Assembly: GCF_008831285.2 (NCBI RefSeq)
Contig: NC_045139.1
Coordinates: 9,573,204 to 9,637,203, forward strand
Length of the DNA: 64,000 bases
Source of the DNA: Nymphaea colorata
Taxonomy: Eukaryota > Streptophyta > Magnoliopsida > Nymphaeales > Nymphaeaceae
Direction: 5' to 3'
Below the pieces are notes generated by a model. It was not told the DNA's origin, searched no databases, and saw only the letters and a list, made by a program, of their open reading frames with translations. A program made the translations under genes and the position numbers. Positions 9,310 through 22,346 of the stretch are shown here, piece by piece (the first letter of the stretch is position 1; the number at the start of each line of letters is the position of its first letter).

Positions 9310-12081
9310 TCTCTAGTGAAATAAGTTTTTTTATCTATTATGCCAGCTTATCTCGGTTTGCTATACATTAGTCTGGCTTTCTTGATTTACTTGATTGTGA
9401 GTTTAATTATCAGCTCTTATTTGAGTGGAGAATTATATATTAAAAGAGAACAATATAAGGCGTATGTAAACACCCATATTTAATAATAGATGATAACTAA
9501 ACAGTTGCTTTCTTATATTTCTTGAACATATTTTAGATATTTTGGTACAGGTGGGCGAAATAGTATAGCGCCCAAAAGTAGAACGAACAGTTGTAATTTT
9601 CATACTATCTGCCCAGGGCCGAATAACCTAGGGCAAGGTGACCTCAAACAGCCTCGTGATTGTCATTGCATCAAGCAATTTTCTTAACTGTAATGCGTGT
9701 CTGCAATTTCGCCTAAATGTTGAAGCTGGAGGTGATAATCGTGTACTCAATTCCAATTGGAGTCTGACATTGGTGAAATTGTAAACAACTGCTTATAATT
9801 CAAAGAACACATTATAACTATCGAAGTATATATAAAATTACGTTTAGTTTTAATGTGAAAGGTACTTTCTTAAAAAAAAGAAGTCTTATAAGCTCAATTT
9901 TAATGACAATTTCCAGGAATTCACATCTCTTTTTTTCTTGCCTTTTATCTTAACAGTCATAGCAAGCTGTCGACATCATAAAGAAAAAAACTATTAGAAA
10001 AAATATAAAATGTAAAATCGTGTAAGGTGGTCTGGTTAAATCGACAATGATGTTTCATCTCTTCTTAAATCAACCATTTCTTAAAACAAAGGGGTAAGCA
10101 CCACTGCTGCAGCAACAACTCATGCTGAAAGCTGTTTTCCTTGTTCTGTCGTAAGAAGATGGCAAGCCCATGTTTGAAACGGTTGCTCCTTAGTACTCAT
10201 AATGAAGATAAAAGTATGAACATGTTTATCCTTCATAGTCCAACCATTTCTGTGAAGAAAGAGTGTAAACAAACGTGCACATTCTTTAGTGATCTTATGG
10301 GTGGTGGTTTGATAGATGCCAAACCACCTTTCTTTCTGTACTTTTAGGGTCCACTAAAAAATTTCAAGATCCAAGACTTTTTTCGGACTTATGTGGTCTT
10401 ATGGTATAAGGTTGAAAAAGTTGAAACTTTACTGTACACAATTTTGAAAAGTTGAAACCACATCGGCCTTATAGTCCAAGGCTGCTTTGGTATTTGTTGA
10501 GGGATTGCATCTTCACCTTGATGCGGCACCCCATCTTAAATTTTTAAGAATTTCAGTTGTCCTATATAAAAATTTTGAAAAAATATTTTTCAGATCCTGT
10601 TAAAATTTTGAAAGTATAATTCGCCACCTCTCATGAAAAAAATCCTCGCTCAGCCCCTGGTTTGAGATAAACGACATGGTCTTGAAGTGGGTCTAAAATG
10701 GCAGCAATTATAAAGATAATAATTGGTGGCAATAACACTCCAAAAGGTGTAGTATAGCTGGTCAAGCTGACACTAGTGAAACATTAGGTTTTTAGTTCAA
10801 TTTCTTTGGGTGCTATATATTTGTGCTAATAAGGTAAGCAACAATGCACTTCTAGTTGAGGTGCAGATGGATCCGACACCAGTAATTAACACAACCCTGG
10901 AGGTGAGGACAATGGGTGGATTTCAGGTCCAATGAAATGAAATATCCATCTCACTCAAAAAGTGGTGATGATTGTAGAAATGTAAACTATAATAAAATGG
11001 TAGCAAAGTTGAAACACGAGTAGTACAATCATCTGATTAAGATAATTCTAACACTGGTTTGGATCCATCTACCATTTACCAGGTTCTACTCAATCAAATC
11101 TTTCTTAATATCATTTAGATTCTGATCTGGACTTGAAATATTGAAACTGATTTTGTAATCAACAAGGTAGGATATGAACTTGATTTAAGTATAAATGAAC
11201 CGATTTTTTTATCTGGCTTCATATTCATATATGGATTTGCTCACTTAAATGAGTACAAATCCATATCAGGGTTCATTCAGATCCGTTCCTTTTTACCCTA
11301 CTAATTAATAGATCAAGTAAGAGGGGAGTAATCAAATTTTATCAACCCATGGACATGCCATTACACTAACAAAGTTCAAGAAAAAACACTCAATCAGTGC
11401 AGCCCGTAAGAAATAGTAGTTGCTTGTTTTTTTATTCTCATTTGGTGGTTTCTATGTCACTTATTTAGATCATTCAGACAGTTAATGGGGCCGAATAGGT
11501 TGCACCTCTCTCCGAGATGAAAAAAAAGGTCCCGAAATGCGAGCAATCGATCAATGACCCAATTTATTATATTATATGTTTACATATTAAATTTCAAATT
11601 CAGTTTTAAATGCAAATGAAGAAACTGATGTCTCATATATCAAAATCTGAATTTGATCTAAATGTGACTTTTAGGTTTAGAGCTAAATCTGGATTTGATT
11701 TTTTAGATGCATAGCCAAATCTGAATATAAAAAACTGACTTCAAAATGAATAGTTATTGAATGTAAATTATTTATTTTAAGACTAGCTTCGAATTTGAAC
11801 CTGAACCTCAATAGATTATTATTTAATACAGAATCCAATCTAAACCCAATCAGATATCATTTTTTTTCTCGGGTGCCATTTTGATGCCAAATGGGATGTT
11901 AATTTGTTTTATATTTTACTTCAATGAAATAATTCAATTGAATATCTAGCATAAGTCCGACCTGTCGGCATCCCCAAACGCGGCCGATACATATGCCACG
12001 TGTAGAGTCGACCTATAAATAGATAAAAATTGATTGATTTTCTTATTTTTTAATAAAGAAAGTGATTCTAAATTGAACAAC

Positions 12082-12115
<34 letters not shown>

Positions 12116-12466
12116 TTATCCTTTTTTTTTGAGCTTTGAGAGTGGTCAAAGCATGTTTTTGGTGCTACTAATTAATCAAGAATAAATGGTATATCTTCGA
12201 ATCTGAAGTATGAAGCATGCCAGAAGCATGCCATCGATTGAAATACCTCAAATGTTGTGAGGATTTCTGTAAATATGATAATAATGGGGCGCCTCTTCCG
12301 ATCGCGGCCACGCGTGTGGCGTGTCTTCTGCTGATCGACCGTCGTGAAACCCAGCAGGAGTGCCTCCGTTCCCTTGTTTCCCCTCTTCTGTGTTTGCGTC
12401 CGAGGGTCGTTCCTTTTAGGTGGTGTCCTCGCAGCAGTCTCTCTCTCTCTATCTCTGTGTGTAGAG
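9310..12466. other. intergenic stretch without recognisable genes
   Basis: This AT-rich region follows PIG-C. The early part (9310-9450) is likely PIG-C 3' UTR, with AATAAG near 9321. The 68-aa frame at 10141-10347 lacks any family feature. An (AT)n run sits at 12085-12113. The last 100 bp before 12467 are GC-richer with a CT-rich tract (12439-12457), which fits the leader of the next gene; no TATA box is evident. Confidence 0.6.
12085..12113. repeat. (AT)n microsatellite
   Basis: An uninterrupted AT run of about 14 units in intergenic DNA. Confidence 0.95.
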
Positions 12467-12553
12467 ATGGGGAAGAATCAAGCGTACAAGGCGATGCAGA
12501 GAGCGAGGATGAGTTCGACCTCGGGAGCGCCCGAAAACATCGAAGACGGAATG
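12467..12553 (+). CDS. conserved small lysine-rich protein, exon 1
   Basis: ATG at 12467 begins MGKNQAYKAMQRAR and runs 29 codons to a donor (ATG|GTTCGT, phase 0). Together with exon 2 it matches, in my recollection, the N-terminus of a conserved plant protein annotated as uncharacterised or FAM133-like. These are small, lysine/serine-rich, probably nuclear proteins, but no biochemical role can be claimed here. A CT-rich leader precedes the start. The frame reads openly past the donor (to 12663) but loses family resemblance there, supporting the splice site. Confidence 0.75.
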
Positions 12554-14778
12554 GTTCGTCCCTTTTCATACCTCAACTCTCTCTACCTTTCTGAGACGTC
12601 GGTTTGTTTAATTATCCATGTTAAATCGATCGAACGTCGTGGTATTTATGTTATTTTGGGCTGAACCACCGAGCTCGTTTATGGCGTTTATATCGTGGGA
12701 TAGTTGGAATTGGAAAACCAAGTGCTAGAGATTGTGGGCAACTGCGAGAACGCAACCTGACCACATTCACCATTTAGTTGGTCCATTGTCATCATTTAAG
12801 ATAATGTGTTGAAGATTCCTTTCTTGGATAGTCTCTAGATGGAGCCGTTGCAGCAAGAATTGAAGGTGAACAATTACTACACTATTTGTTTCCATGCGTG
12901 TGGATCCTTCCAATTTGTTTGTAGGATCTCCTATAAGGACGATGCTTTCCGATTGGAAGTACTTGGTGGGATAGATACAGTATAATTTTAATGGATGTTG
13001 ATAAAGTAAAAAAAGGTGAGAGATCACCCTGCAGGTGAAATGGACTACGTTCGGCAGACTGATGATTGATTTCCTGGAGAGACAGATGATCGTGCATGCT
13101 GGTCTCTAGGGTGCGTAGTTAGTTATGATCCAAATGGTAGGTTAAGGGCTCAAGCTCATCGATTTTGTAGAATGTTTACTTTTAAGTTTGCAGTGGGAGA
13201 AAGTTAAACACTTTTTAAGGTTCCATGGCAGCATATTCTTAGATCCACGAGGCCATACCCAGTGTGGTATTACGATATATGATGCTAGGGAAGCTGTACT
13301 AGTGTAGCATACCATGCTTTTGAATTTTGTATTTAGTTAAAAAAAACAACCAAATAACCATGGATCAGAAGTGCAGGCAGTTTACAAACTAAATTATTAA
13401 GGCACTTCTTCAACCTATAAAGTTCAAAATTAACACCATAAACAGAGTATATTTTTGGCCATAATCGTTCCAGTGGACAAAAAAGTAGGCCCAATTGAAG
13501 AAGATATGCACTTGCCATAAGCCCGCTGTTGTCATATTGATTCGTTGATTGTGACATGTAGAAATAAATGACTTATATACAATTACTAAGACATACAAGT
13601 AAAGAACAATTTTGGTCATCATCTCTGGCGAGTTCCTTACCTTTGACATCCTATTTGTGGATGCTCGTGAAAGTTCCTTATTTTTGAACATTACCATGCT
13701 TAGCCTTCTTCATTTTGTTCTTTTCCTTAATGTTATTAGAAAATATATTCTTTTGGTTGCTTATAGGCCGATAGTATGTCATGATGCAATGCGTACATTC
13801 TCTTTCAACCCTCTGCAGTCAAGGCCCATGCAAATTTTTATAGCTTAAACACATAGTCTTCATGATCTTTCCTTTACTTGTTACTCGCTGAGGGTCTTTG
13901 CAGACCCTTAACCTTAAACACTAGCTCGTATGATCCTTCATTGAGAGAGCTTATAATCTGACTGAAACAAGATTGAGATCCTAAACCAATTGCATGTGTT
14001 AGGCAAAACACCTAGGAAACTTCTTGGAATTGCCCTGCATCGCTGGTAATACTGGGTCGGATCAGCCATGGTGGCTTTGTATTTAAAATGATGAGAAAAC
14101 TTGTGCCTTTGTGCCACCTGCTTTCCATACGGGCCTTAAAACATTTGGAGTCATTCAATACTCGAGCATGGCTGGACTCAAGGTCATCTGAGCCTGTACC
14201 TATGATCTCCTTTCAACCTAATATCATTTTGATCTGTTATGAGTTCCCTTTTTTCAGATCGTGTCTCAAGGTGCCTTACATTCATTTTCAAGCTTGTGAT
14301 ATATGATTAACCCTTCTTAACAAGAGCCCTTTAGTTCTAATTGATTTAAATTGCTGAGTAGTTATAGCTTTCTGAAACTTAATTGCATGTAAAATTTCTA
14401 ACAGCTGACCTCAGTTAGGATTGATCCTCACCTTCTGCAAGTGGTTATTGCTATGACTTCACCTTGTATATCCATGCTAAGCCAAGCGTTTGGCTGTTCA
14501 ACAAGTAATAACAATCGAGGTTCATGCAGAAACATTCAACTTTTCTATAAGGGCCAATAGACACTGATATAAACAAACCATGGCTACTAACACTGATAGT
14601 CCTATCCAGTCATTCCATTGTAAATTCTCAGCTATTTTTGTCTTTTGTGTAGAAAGTTTTAGATCGTGTATTTTTTCCTCTAATTTGCCTATTTGCTGTC
14701 TATCTTTTCTTTATCCTGTTCTGTTACATTTTTTGTTGGTCTGTTTCTTTGGAATTTTGCTAATGAGGACAGTCGCAG
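12554..14778 (+). other. intron 1 of the lysine-rich protein gene
   Basis: GT at 12554 and AG at 14777-14778 bound 2.2 kb of AT-rich sequence in phase 0. ORFs inside (for example 14088-14306 and 14580-14834) show no family features and are treated as chance. Confidence 0.65.
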
Positions 14779-14880
14779 ATGGATGGTTCATTTCATTCAC
14801 CAGAGTGGCATGCTGCTCGCCTGGCAAGCCTTAATACTTCTCATACAATAACTTGGGAGGAATTCAAGAAAAAACAACGG
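14779..14880 (+). CDS. conserved small lysine-rich protein, exon 2 (gene incomplete)
   Basis: After CGCAG the frame reads MDGSFHSPEWHAARLASLNT, then SHTITWEEFKKKQR, 34 codons, followed by a phase-0 donor (CGG|GTACTT) at 14881. The segment TWEEFKKKQ is the recognisable core and is followed in relatives by a charged Lys/Glu-rich coiled coil. I searched downstream for such a Lys/Glu-rich exon and found none before the retrotransposon cluster at about 16 kb, nor elsewhere in the window. Either the 3' exons lie beyond the inserts or the gene was truncated by them. Confidence 0.75.
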
Positions 14881-15068
14881 GTACTTTCTAATTAATTTTA
14901 TGCATTTTAGTATGGTGTATAATATTGTTTTATCCGTTGTTAGGTTGCAATTGATGTGATATTGTCTGTATATATTATCTGCTTCTGCACCAGCATCTCT
15001 AAAAGGATAAATTCTTTGTCATACCCTTCAGTGTGGCGAATCTTGGATATACTTTATCACGAGCACTG

Positions 15069-15224
15069 TTACTTTCAAGCACTGCCAAAAGCTTACTTGA
15101 TGTTTTTTTCTATATCATGCTATTTCAATTTTCTATATTGCATCTTTTTTACTTTCAAGGACTACCAAAAGCTTACTTGATGTCTTTTTTACATCATGCT
15201 ATTTCAGTTTTGTATATTGCATAT
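15069..15224 (+). repeat. 80-bp tandem duplication
   Basis: Two neighbouring copies (15069-15148 and 15149-15224) both begin TTACTTTCAAG and contain CCAAAAGCTTACTTGATGT, then CATCATGCTATTTCA and TATATTGCAT. It lies just downstream of exon 2. Confidence 0.9.
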
Positions 15225-15239
15225 TTTCTAGCATCAAGA

Positions 15240-16631
15240 TAGCTGTGATTTGCCCTCAGATGTCTCTTTTCATGCATATTGCTAAGTTCACTGAAACCTA
15301 CATTAGCAACACAGTGAAATAAGCCAAGCTTTTTATCTCATCGTATCCTTCTCTAGTATATGTGATATTAGGAATTTACGACATGGATAAGAGATAATAA
15401 AATAATGCAAAAGCAAGACAAATAATGAGCAAGGGGTTGTAAGATGATTATACTTCTCTACTATATATCATAGACAGGACATTGATCGGGGTTACTAGGT
15501 CTAGGTCTTTCAGCTAGAGATGCATCTATTCCTGTTTCCTAGTTCTGTAGCATTCTTTTGTAAATCGCTTAGGATTTTCAGTTCCTTATCCTGCAGGTTT
15601 GTAACGACTAAGCTCTGAACCTATTAAAACTAATTCTGGATTAAGAAAAATAACCAAAACTCAACAGGAAATACTAAGAAAACAACTTAGAATATCATTT
15701 CATCATCAACTCTGTTTACAAAATGAGGCCCACATCCCTTTAAATGGGGAAAGGGATGGATCTTGGATCTTGGTCCATGCAAGAGGTTCAAGAATCAAGA
15801 CTAAGGTTCCCGACAATAGAGAAGTTGTAAAGGTTTAGCATGAGATGCCATAACAAAAAGCCCTTGAGACCCAAAAGACCTTGGCAAGATGCTAGAAAAA
15901 ACTATCAAATAAAATGAGTTGAGCGATAAGCTCAGGGTGAGTGTAGTTGTTTCTCTGGTTCAAAGCTCTCCAGGGACGGGTGGGCATATGACCTATGCTT
16001 ACACTATAAAGCTAAAAAGCAATCCATTAGCATTTTTCTTATGTTATGTCTCTTAAAGCCTTATGAATTCGAGTAGTACATCCCAGGAGTGCTTTACACT
16101 TGGTTCCCTCAAGCCAACTGGCTTGAGAGTTACCGGCCCAATGCTCGCTCAAGGGTTTAGAAGAAAGCCCGATAGACTTGATGTTGCACAAAGCGAACTA
16201 CAAAAAACCACCAAAGTGATGGAACTCCGTAGTAGCTTTTGGGATGGTGAGGAATTTTCCCCAAGAGTGAAGGGTGGCTCAAAAAAAAATCAAAATGCAA
16301 ATGCTAAAGCCAATAGGTGAAAAACTAAGTAAATAGGAGAGAAAAAATGCTTGCCATTGGTCAAGAAGGTGTCAGAGGTAAGTTCTCCAAGCATCAAATA
16401 CAAAAACCTTCACAATTGTAATTCCAACCAACATTAATTCCTCTATTGAGTTTCCAACGAGATAGAGGAAAATCTTCTTATTTTAGGTCTATGCCTAGTA
16501 TTTCTCTTCTAGTGAGGATTGTTCAACATCATTTGAAAAATGGATTTTCCAAACAATTTGCAAAAATTTAGTGCATAAATCTTTGCTATTAGGCAAATTC
16601 TTCAACTTGTTTAACAACAAAGAGGGGCATC
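15240..16631 (+). mobile_element. probable 3' internal remnant of a Tat-type Gypsy element
   Basis: No domain is left, but the stretch ends with AACAAAGAGGGGCATC directly before a sequence starting TATTAACACCCC. An AGAGGGGCA purine tract followed by an LTR starting TGTTAACACCCC is the usual arrangement in plant Tat-type Gypsy elements (here G to A at the terminal TG). The left limit is not visible. The 85-aa frame at 16063-16320 shows nothing recognisable. Confidence 0.4.
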
Positions 16632-17492
16632 TATTAACACCCCAATTTTTTTCACATCAAAATTGAAACAACGACAAAATTTTACAAAAGAATTGTGTAA
16701 AATGCAATTGCAAAGCTAATTTCGAATCTAAAAAACAATTTAGATTCAAACCATGAATTTAACCTATGACACGAATCCCAATGTAGGATTATGAGTCCAA
16801 ATTATGTCCAAATTAGGACTCGAAATCCAAATCCAATTACAACTGTCACTTGAAATCCATATCCAACTACAGAATTCAAATTTTAATTTAAATCCAAGAA
16901 TTTGATCTCGGGACCCACTTGCGGGACCCACCTAGCCCGTGTGGTCAAGAGCCTCCCAAGAGGTCAGGCACCTCACATCTTCAAAAATATTTCTTTCCAT
17001 TTACTTTAAAAATTATTTTCAAGGAAAATTGAAAGGTATCATAACTAGAAACTTACGAAGAGGGAGACATTTATACCTCTCTCTCTTCCTTAACTAGGTC
17101 CTCTTTAAAGAGGGGTCAATCTCGAAAAAGCAATAACTAGGCTAGTGAAACCCACCTAATTCAAGTAGGTTCAACCCTAGTGCACCAAAATATGACACCA
17201 ATCTCAGCCAAGCTCAGTTAACAAGAGCTCAGTTTGGTCAAAAGGTAGGTCTGTCTCACGATCCATTTAATGGACAAAAATAGACCTTGACCAAATCAAA
17301 TCCACTTTGATTAGACTCAATCGAAGTACAATTCAGCTCAATTAATAGCTTTTTTAGTTCAAATTTATTAAATTACCACAAACAAAGTCAAACTACTCAC
17401 AAATGAACTTTGACTTTGGTCAATTGATCAAATTTGATCAATTTGGACAATTTTACCCTTCTATGACCAACTCGATGTTACAAGCCTAAATT
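16632..17492 (+). repeat. LTR2 family, copy A, left part
   Basis: It starts TATTAACACCCC. Its right part (about 17146-17492) matches 32485-32767 closely, for example at CAATCGAAGTACAATTCAGC and AACCCTAGTGCACC. It is interrupted by the LTR1 copy and resumes at 20958, judged from the uninterrupted relative at 32.5-33.4 kb. Confidence 0.6.
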
Positions 17493-18190
17493 GGGATTTT
17501 ATTAACTCTTTTATCAAAATACAAAACGCCATTTTTGGATCCAAATTAGATCCAAAACCAAAATTTAGATCCAAATCGAGCATTTGAAACTAAAAATCCA
17601 AAATCAAGTTCAAAATGATAGAGTCAGGTGCTATAAGCGCCGTGAGCGCTTCCACAGGCCTCTCCCTTATTTTATGTTTTTCCCTCGTACCAAAACATAT
17701 TTTTGAACCTTAAAACGAAGCTGACCACTTTTTTTTTACCCATTTTAAATAAAAAAATGTGTTTTAGTGCTCGCTAGGAAGCGCTACATGCTCGTTAGAG
17801 CGAGCACTCGCGCTTGTTTGGACAAGCACTCATTCTCGTTTGGACGAGCACTCGCGCAAAGCGGCCTGCGCACTGCGCTTTGCGTGTGGCAGCGTCACGC
17901 TGCTCGCCGTGCACTGACGTGCTCTGCGCGCAGCAGGCATTGCATTAGCGCCCCCCCCTCCACTTTTATGAATAAAACCACCCTTTGGAGGGCGGTTTTG
18001 GTATTTTGGGTGGGTATAAGCCCTGCCCACATCCCAAAGGGGTATTTGCAGGGCTACGGGTCAATCTCACTTAGTCAAAACCTATTTTTTTTTTTAAAAA
18101 TAAAAATAATTCAAAATTATGTGAAATTTACATGAAAAAGTGATGAAATTCAAAAAAATTTAAAGTTTAGGTTTTGGCTCCAAAATCCTC

Positions 18191-18198
18191 TATAAATA
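18191..18198 (+). promoter_or_regulatory. TATA box of LTR1 copy A
   Basis: TATAAATA at 18191-18198 sits in the same context (CTCCAAAATCCTC before it) as TATAAAT in the related LTRs at 46122 and 54442. It marks the U3/R part of the LTR. Confidence 0.75.
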
Positions 18199-19689
18199 CT
18201 TCCCACTTCTTCCTTTTAGGCCAGAGTTGGCACTTAGGAGAAACTCTAGTGTATTCTCACTTGAAGACTTAGAGTTTCACTTGAGTTCTCTCTCTTTTCC
18301 TTTTCTATTTCTCTGAAACTTGGGAGCAAGCTTCATCAAGTCACAGTCCTCTTGGAGGCATCATCTTCGAGCTTCACTCAAGGGGCTCTCCAAGTTAAGG
18401 TGTTCATTTTTTCAAAAGCTATTCTCACTAGAGGTATATAATCAATATCTCACCTCTTTCTTTCTTCATTTTCCTTTCTTCTTCATCTCCCTGTGGACAA
18501 AGGAGATGACTCTCACTCTCTATTTTAGAGTCAAGAGGCTATGCTCGAGTGTATCGGAAGCATAAGAAAATGAGACGATCTTTCATTTCATGATTAAATC
18601 ATGTTATTTCTTTTCTTGATTATATTGTTGTTGTAGTTGTTCTTTCTCTTTATTAATATGTTCTTATTATTATTGCTATTTATTTTTCTTGAATATCATT
18701 TGGTTGTTGTTCTCTTTATTTTCTTCTCATTTCCAGATGGCCAAAGGAGATAACACTCATTCTCCATTTTAGAAACAAGAGGCTATGCTCGAATGCACCG
18801 GGAGCATGGAAAGATGAGATGATCGTTCATTTCATGCTTAAATCATGTTTTTTATTTTATTAAATATGACATTGTCTCTATTTTCTTCTCATCCTCATCT
18901 CCCCATGGCCATAGGTTATAAAACTCGATCTCTATTGTAGAGACAAAAGGCTATGCTCTAGTGCACCAGGTGCATAGAAAGATATTATATCATTTCATAG
19001 TTACCTCGCGCTTTCTCTCCCTTTCTCCATCATGTTCTCTCTCTTTCTCCCTCTACATCATGCTTTCTCTCTCTCTCTCTTTCTCTCTCTTTCTTTCCTC
19101 GAATATTGCCCATATACTATCCATGCATGGTTGCTTAGTTTTCCATTTACATGTGAATGTATGGTGATAACGAGAGTGTGGTTTGAGGTTTTTTGTCTTT
19201 ATCTTCATGTTAATTTTTTTGAAGTTGGGACTTGTTCAACCCGTTCAACCCTGGGAAAACCCTCACAAATATGTACATGTTAAAAATGCATCTTCATGTC
19301 ATTACGTATAGTTTCTTTCTAATCACCCGATTAGGAACCCTAATGAGCACCCTATCGTGTGGTTTGAGTTTCTTTCATACCCAATGGTGGAAGAAACATA
19401 TTCCCTTGCAACTAATGAAATAAATATCTTTTATGCTTATGTTTTCTAAAATATTTTCAAATGAATCATTTCTAGTATGGCTTTGGAGACTTAGCTTAGG
19501 CTATTGCATGAGTCGAAGCTCCCCTTCGGCCTACATCAAACTTGAAGTCGGATGTTTTAGCTTATCTTTAAACTCATGAAGATATAACATGTATATACAT
19601 GTTATATACATATATGTACACATAATGATTTTCTTTATCATTCTTTCTATATGTTTACATATCAAACTTTATAATTTTTTGTATCAATA

Positions 19690-19693
19690 TGAA

Positions 19694-19747
<54 letters not shown>

Positions 19748-19812
19748 TCTCTTACTTTCTCTCTCTAGAATCTTTTACCCTTTTCAAGTCAAATGCCTTC
19801 ATCTACAAATTT

Positions 19813-19842
<30 letters not shown>
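19690..19842. repeat. two (AT)n microsatellites in LTR1 copy A
   Basis: AT runs at about 19697-19744 and 19816-19842. They produce spurious Tyr-Ile ORFs. Confidence 0.95.
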
Positions 19843-19845
<3 letters not shown>

Positions 19846-20957
19846 TTCTCCATTTATTTTCCTCTAAAATCTCTCTCTTTATTCAAATTAATAAAGTTTT
19901 TGCAATCTTCTATATATATGTGTATATGTGATAGTATATACACATGTATGTGCATCTTTTCTATCGCCCTCTCTTTCTCTCTTTCTTTTGAAAGGTTCAT
20001 TTTTCTTCTCTACTCAAATTCAAACATCATTTTCATAAACTTACATCTATGAATCTACATGTATATAGATATGCATATATATGTTATATGTGTATATGTG
20101 TTTGAATGCATATCTTTCTTTCTTTTAAATCTTTGATTTTGTGATTTTTAAGATCTTTTTCTATAATTTTTCTTACAATTAAGTATCTCATCTTTTGCAT
20201 TCTTTTGAACATTTTTTCTTTTCCAAGATCATTTTCATTTACTGACTTTACTAAGACCACAACTCAAGTAATGACCCAATATTAGGTTCATGCTTGACGG
20301 TCTACAATTTCAATCTAATTTTAAAAACTTTCATTTCTTTGTGAAAATGTTTATGTTAACTACAAAACAACAATCTTAGATACATGATATGGTAGGAATG
20401 CCTTAGATGAATATTGTGGTAGGAATGCTTCATTCTCTTTTGGTCATATAGAATCAATGTATTCATGCATTCACATCCACTTAATATCACTAATGAGCAC
20501 AATCACACCTGTAAAAGAACATAAGCAAGATGAGATGAAACTCTAACTAGGTGGTAACCGAATTAAAGCAAAATTTTAAACCTATTTAAAGTCTTGAGAG
20601 AACACTAAAATGACTTCAAAATGATTTCTCAAACTTTCCTAATGATGTTTACAAAGACTTTCCAACTCTAGTTTTCCTCAAAATGTTTCACATTATTAAA
20701 TAAGTCTTCAAGAACATTTTCAAAAGTTTGAAAACATCAAACTTTCAATATTCTTCTATACTGCATATAGAAATGATGTTTAAGGTAAAAGCAAATGCAT
20801 CAATAATAAACATGGCCTTTGGATTGATTACCCCCGGTAAAGGTACCGGGAACGGTTGATACTCGTACCGATGGGCAGGTCCCTTTCTCTCTTATTTTCA
20901 AAATAAAACTCATTTTTCTGAAGCACTCCAAAACCAAAAAATTTAGGGATGCAAACA

Positions 20958-21514
20958 ATCTTCAATCAAGTTTTGGACAAAAATATCTTTTTTAACCAAA
21001 TTTGATAGAATTTTCAAATTTTAATTGAATTGACATAATTCAACAATATTTAGAGCTTAGTAACTAGCCTTTAACCTAACAAGCTCAATTTCAAACAAAA
21101 GAAAAAAATAAATAATACAAAATAAGGTAAAACCCTATGCAAGGTCATTTTCATCCAAAATTTTGGTTAAAGTTTGTCAGCTAGGTCTGAACCAAGGTTG
21201 ACCACATCTCGCCAAGCCCACATAGTTTGCGTAAATAAGAATGATTAATTAGAGCCATTAAAAACTCATTTAATCCATTTTCCAACTCCGTAGGCCATGA
21301 TTAATGTTCTAAGGCAAATTAAAAAAGGTAGTTGAACTCATCCTCTCATCTACATAAACCCTTCATTGGCAACCAAGGGGGAGATGATTTTTTGAAGTTT
21401 TCATCATGTTAATGCAGCCAAGGATCTAGGAGGGAGAAACTAAGGAGGAGAAGGAAAATTTGTCCAAGCCATCATCACCCATTCCCTCACTCTCTTCTTC
21501 AAGTTCCCCTAGAT
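20958..21514 (+). repeat. LTR2 family, copy A, right part (truncated)
   Basis: It matches 32873-33440, for example TCAATCAAGTTTTGGACAAA, TAAGAATGATTAATTAGAG and AAATTTGTCCA. The TATA box present in the relative (33281) is mutated here (TACATAAA). It stops near 21514, where RING-gene 3' flank sequence begins. Confidence 0.7.
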
Positions 21515-22346
21515 TCGTGATTTGTTCATTTGTGAGGAAGGAGAAAGGAACATCATGACAAATATTTGGCAAAGCAGAACTGCAAAACAGATTGCAAAAA
21601 AAATTTTTCATCTGGTGATCTTCTCAAAACTTTTCTCCTCTTTCTTTTGAAGCGCATTTCTGTAATTTCAAAGGCCTCAAACGTGCACAAATGTCAAACC
21701 CAACTCGTGAGGTGTGTTTAATGATTTTTTTTTTTTTTAATTCTGGAGACCCCCAATGAAATTGAAAAAGGTGGCTATGTCGAACAGATATCATGCGTGG
21801 GGGATTTGCAAGGTTTGTTATGGGGATTTCCTTGTACATATAGTGAAGTTTAGGATCCATTTTGTTTTCTTTGCTCTTTCTTTTTTATTTTTCTTGTTTC
21901 TGCCCAATTAATTTGGACAAATTACTATTTTAGTATTAGTCTTAAAACAATAAAAACAAATGGTTAGTCTTAAACCTATGAAAATGATAGGGATATGAAC
22001 ATCAAAAACCAAATAAATTTTGCATTCACAATTGCAACTATCCTTGCCTCGGAATGATCAAATCATGACATATAAGAATAAATCACTAGAATATGAATCA
22101 CAACCAAAATCGAAACCATTTTCTGTATTTCATGTGCAAACTGCAACTCTAAATCAAGCATGTTGAGCGATCATATGTAAAATGCTCCGATCTTCTAATA
22201 ATAAGAAAATGAGTTTTGTCCATAAGATATCAAATATGTAAGTTGACGGAATAAAGCATGCTAACCTACCTCCAAGATGCTGCAATATCATTGGAAAACA
22301 AACTAACAATTAAATTTAAACCAAGAACACCAAGCCAATTTGCTAG
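21515..22346. repeat. RING-gene 3' flank, extra truncated copy
   Basis: This segment closely matches 35860-36650, the sequence downstream of RING gene 2: GATTTGTTCATTTGTGAGGA, TTTGGCAAAGCA, GATCTTCT.AAAAC, GAGGATCCATTTTGTTTTC, TATCCTTGCCTCG.AATGATC. It ends at CCAAGCCAATTTGC exactly where a RING coding region would be about to begin, and is cut there by a MITE-like element. No coding part remains. Confidence 0.75.

Larger units (their letters stand above)
17476..20957 (+). repeat. LTR1 copy A, solo LTR nested in LTR2
   Basis: About 3.48 kb related along its length to the LTR at 53827-57218. Shared landmarks are the TATA box (18191), GAAACTCTAGTGTATTCTCA, repeated blocks with GAGGCTATGCTC (about 18535, 18781, 18948), AAGTAATGACCCAATATT (20268) and the end GATGCAAACA at 20957. 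No primer binding site follows; LTR2 sequence resumes instead, so this is a solo LTR. The left edge is uncertain by some 20 bp because LTR2 similarity persists to about 17492. Confidence 0.7.

Noticed and set aside
12168-12569. 133-residue minus-strand ORF
   Set aside because: Antisense to exon 1 of the lysine-rich protein gene; no recognisable domain.
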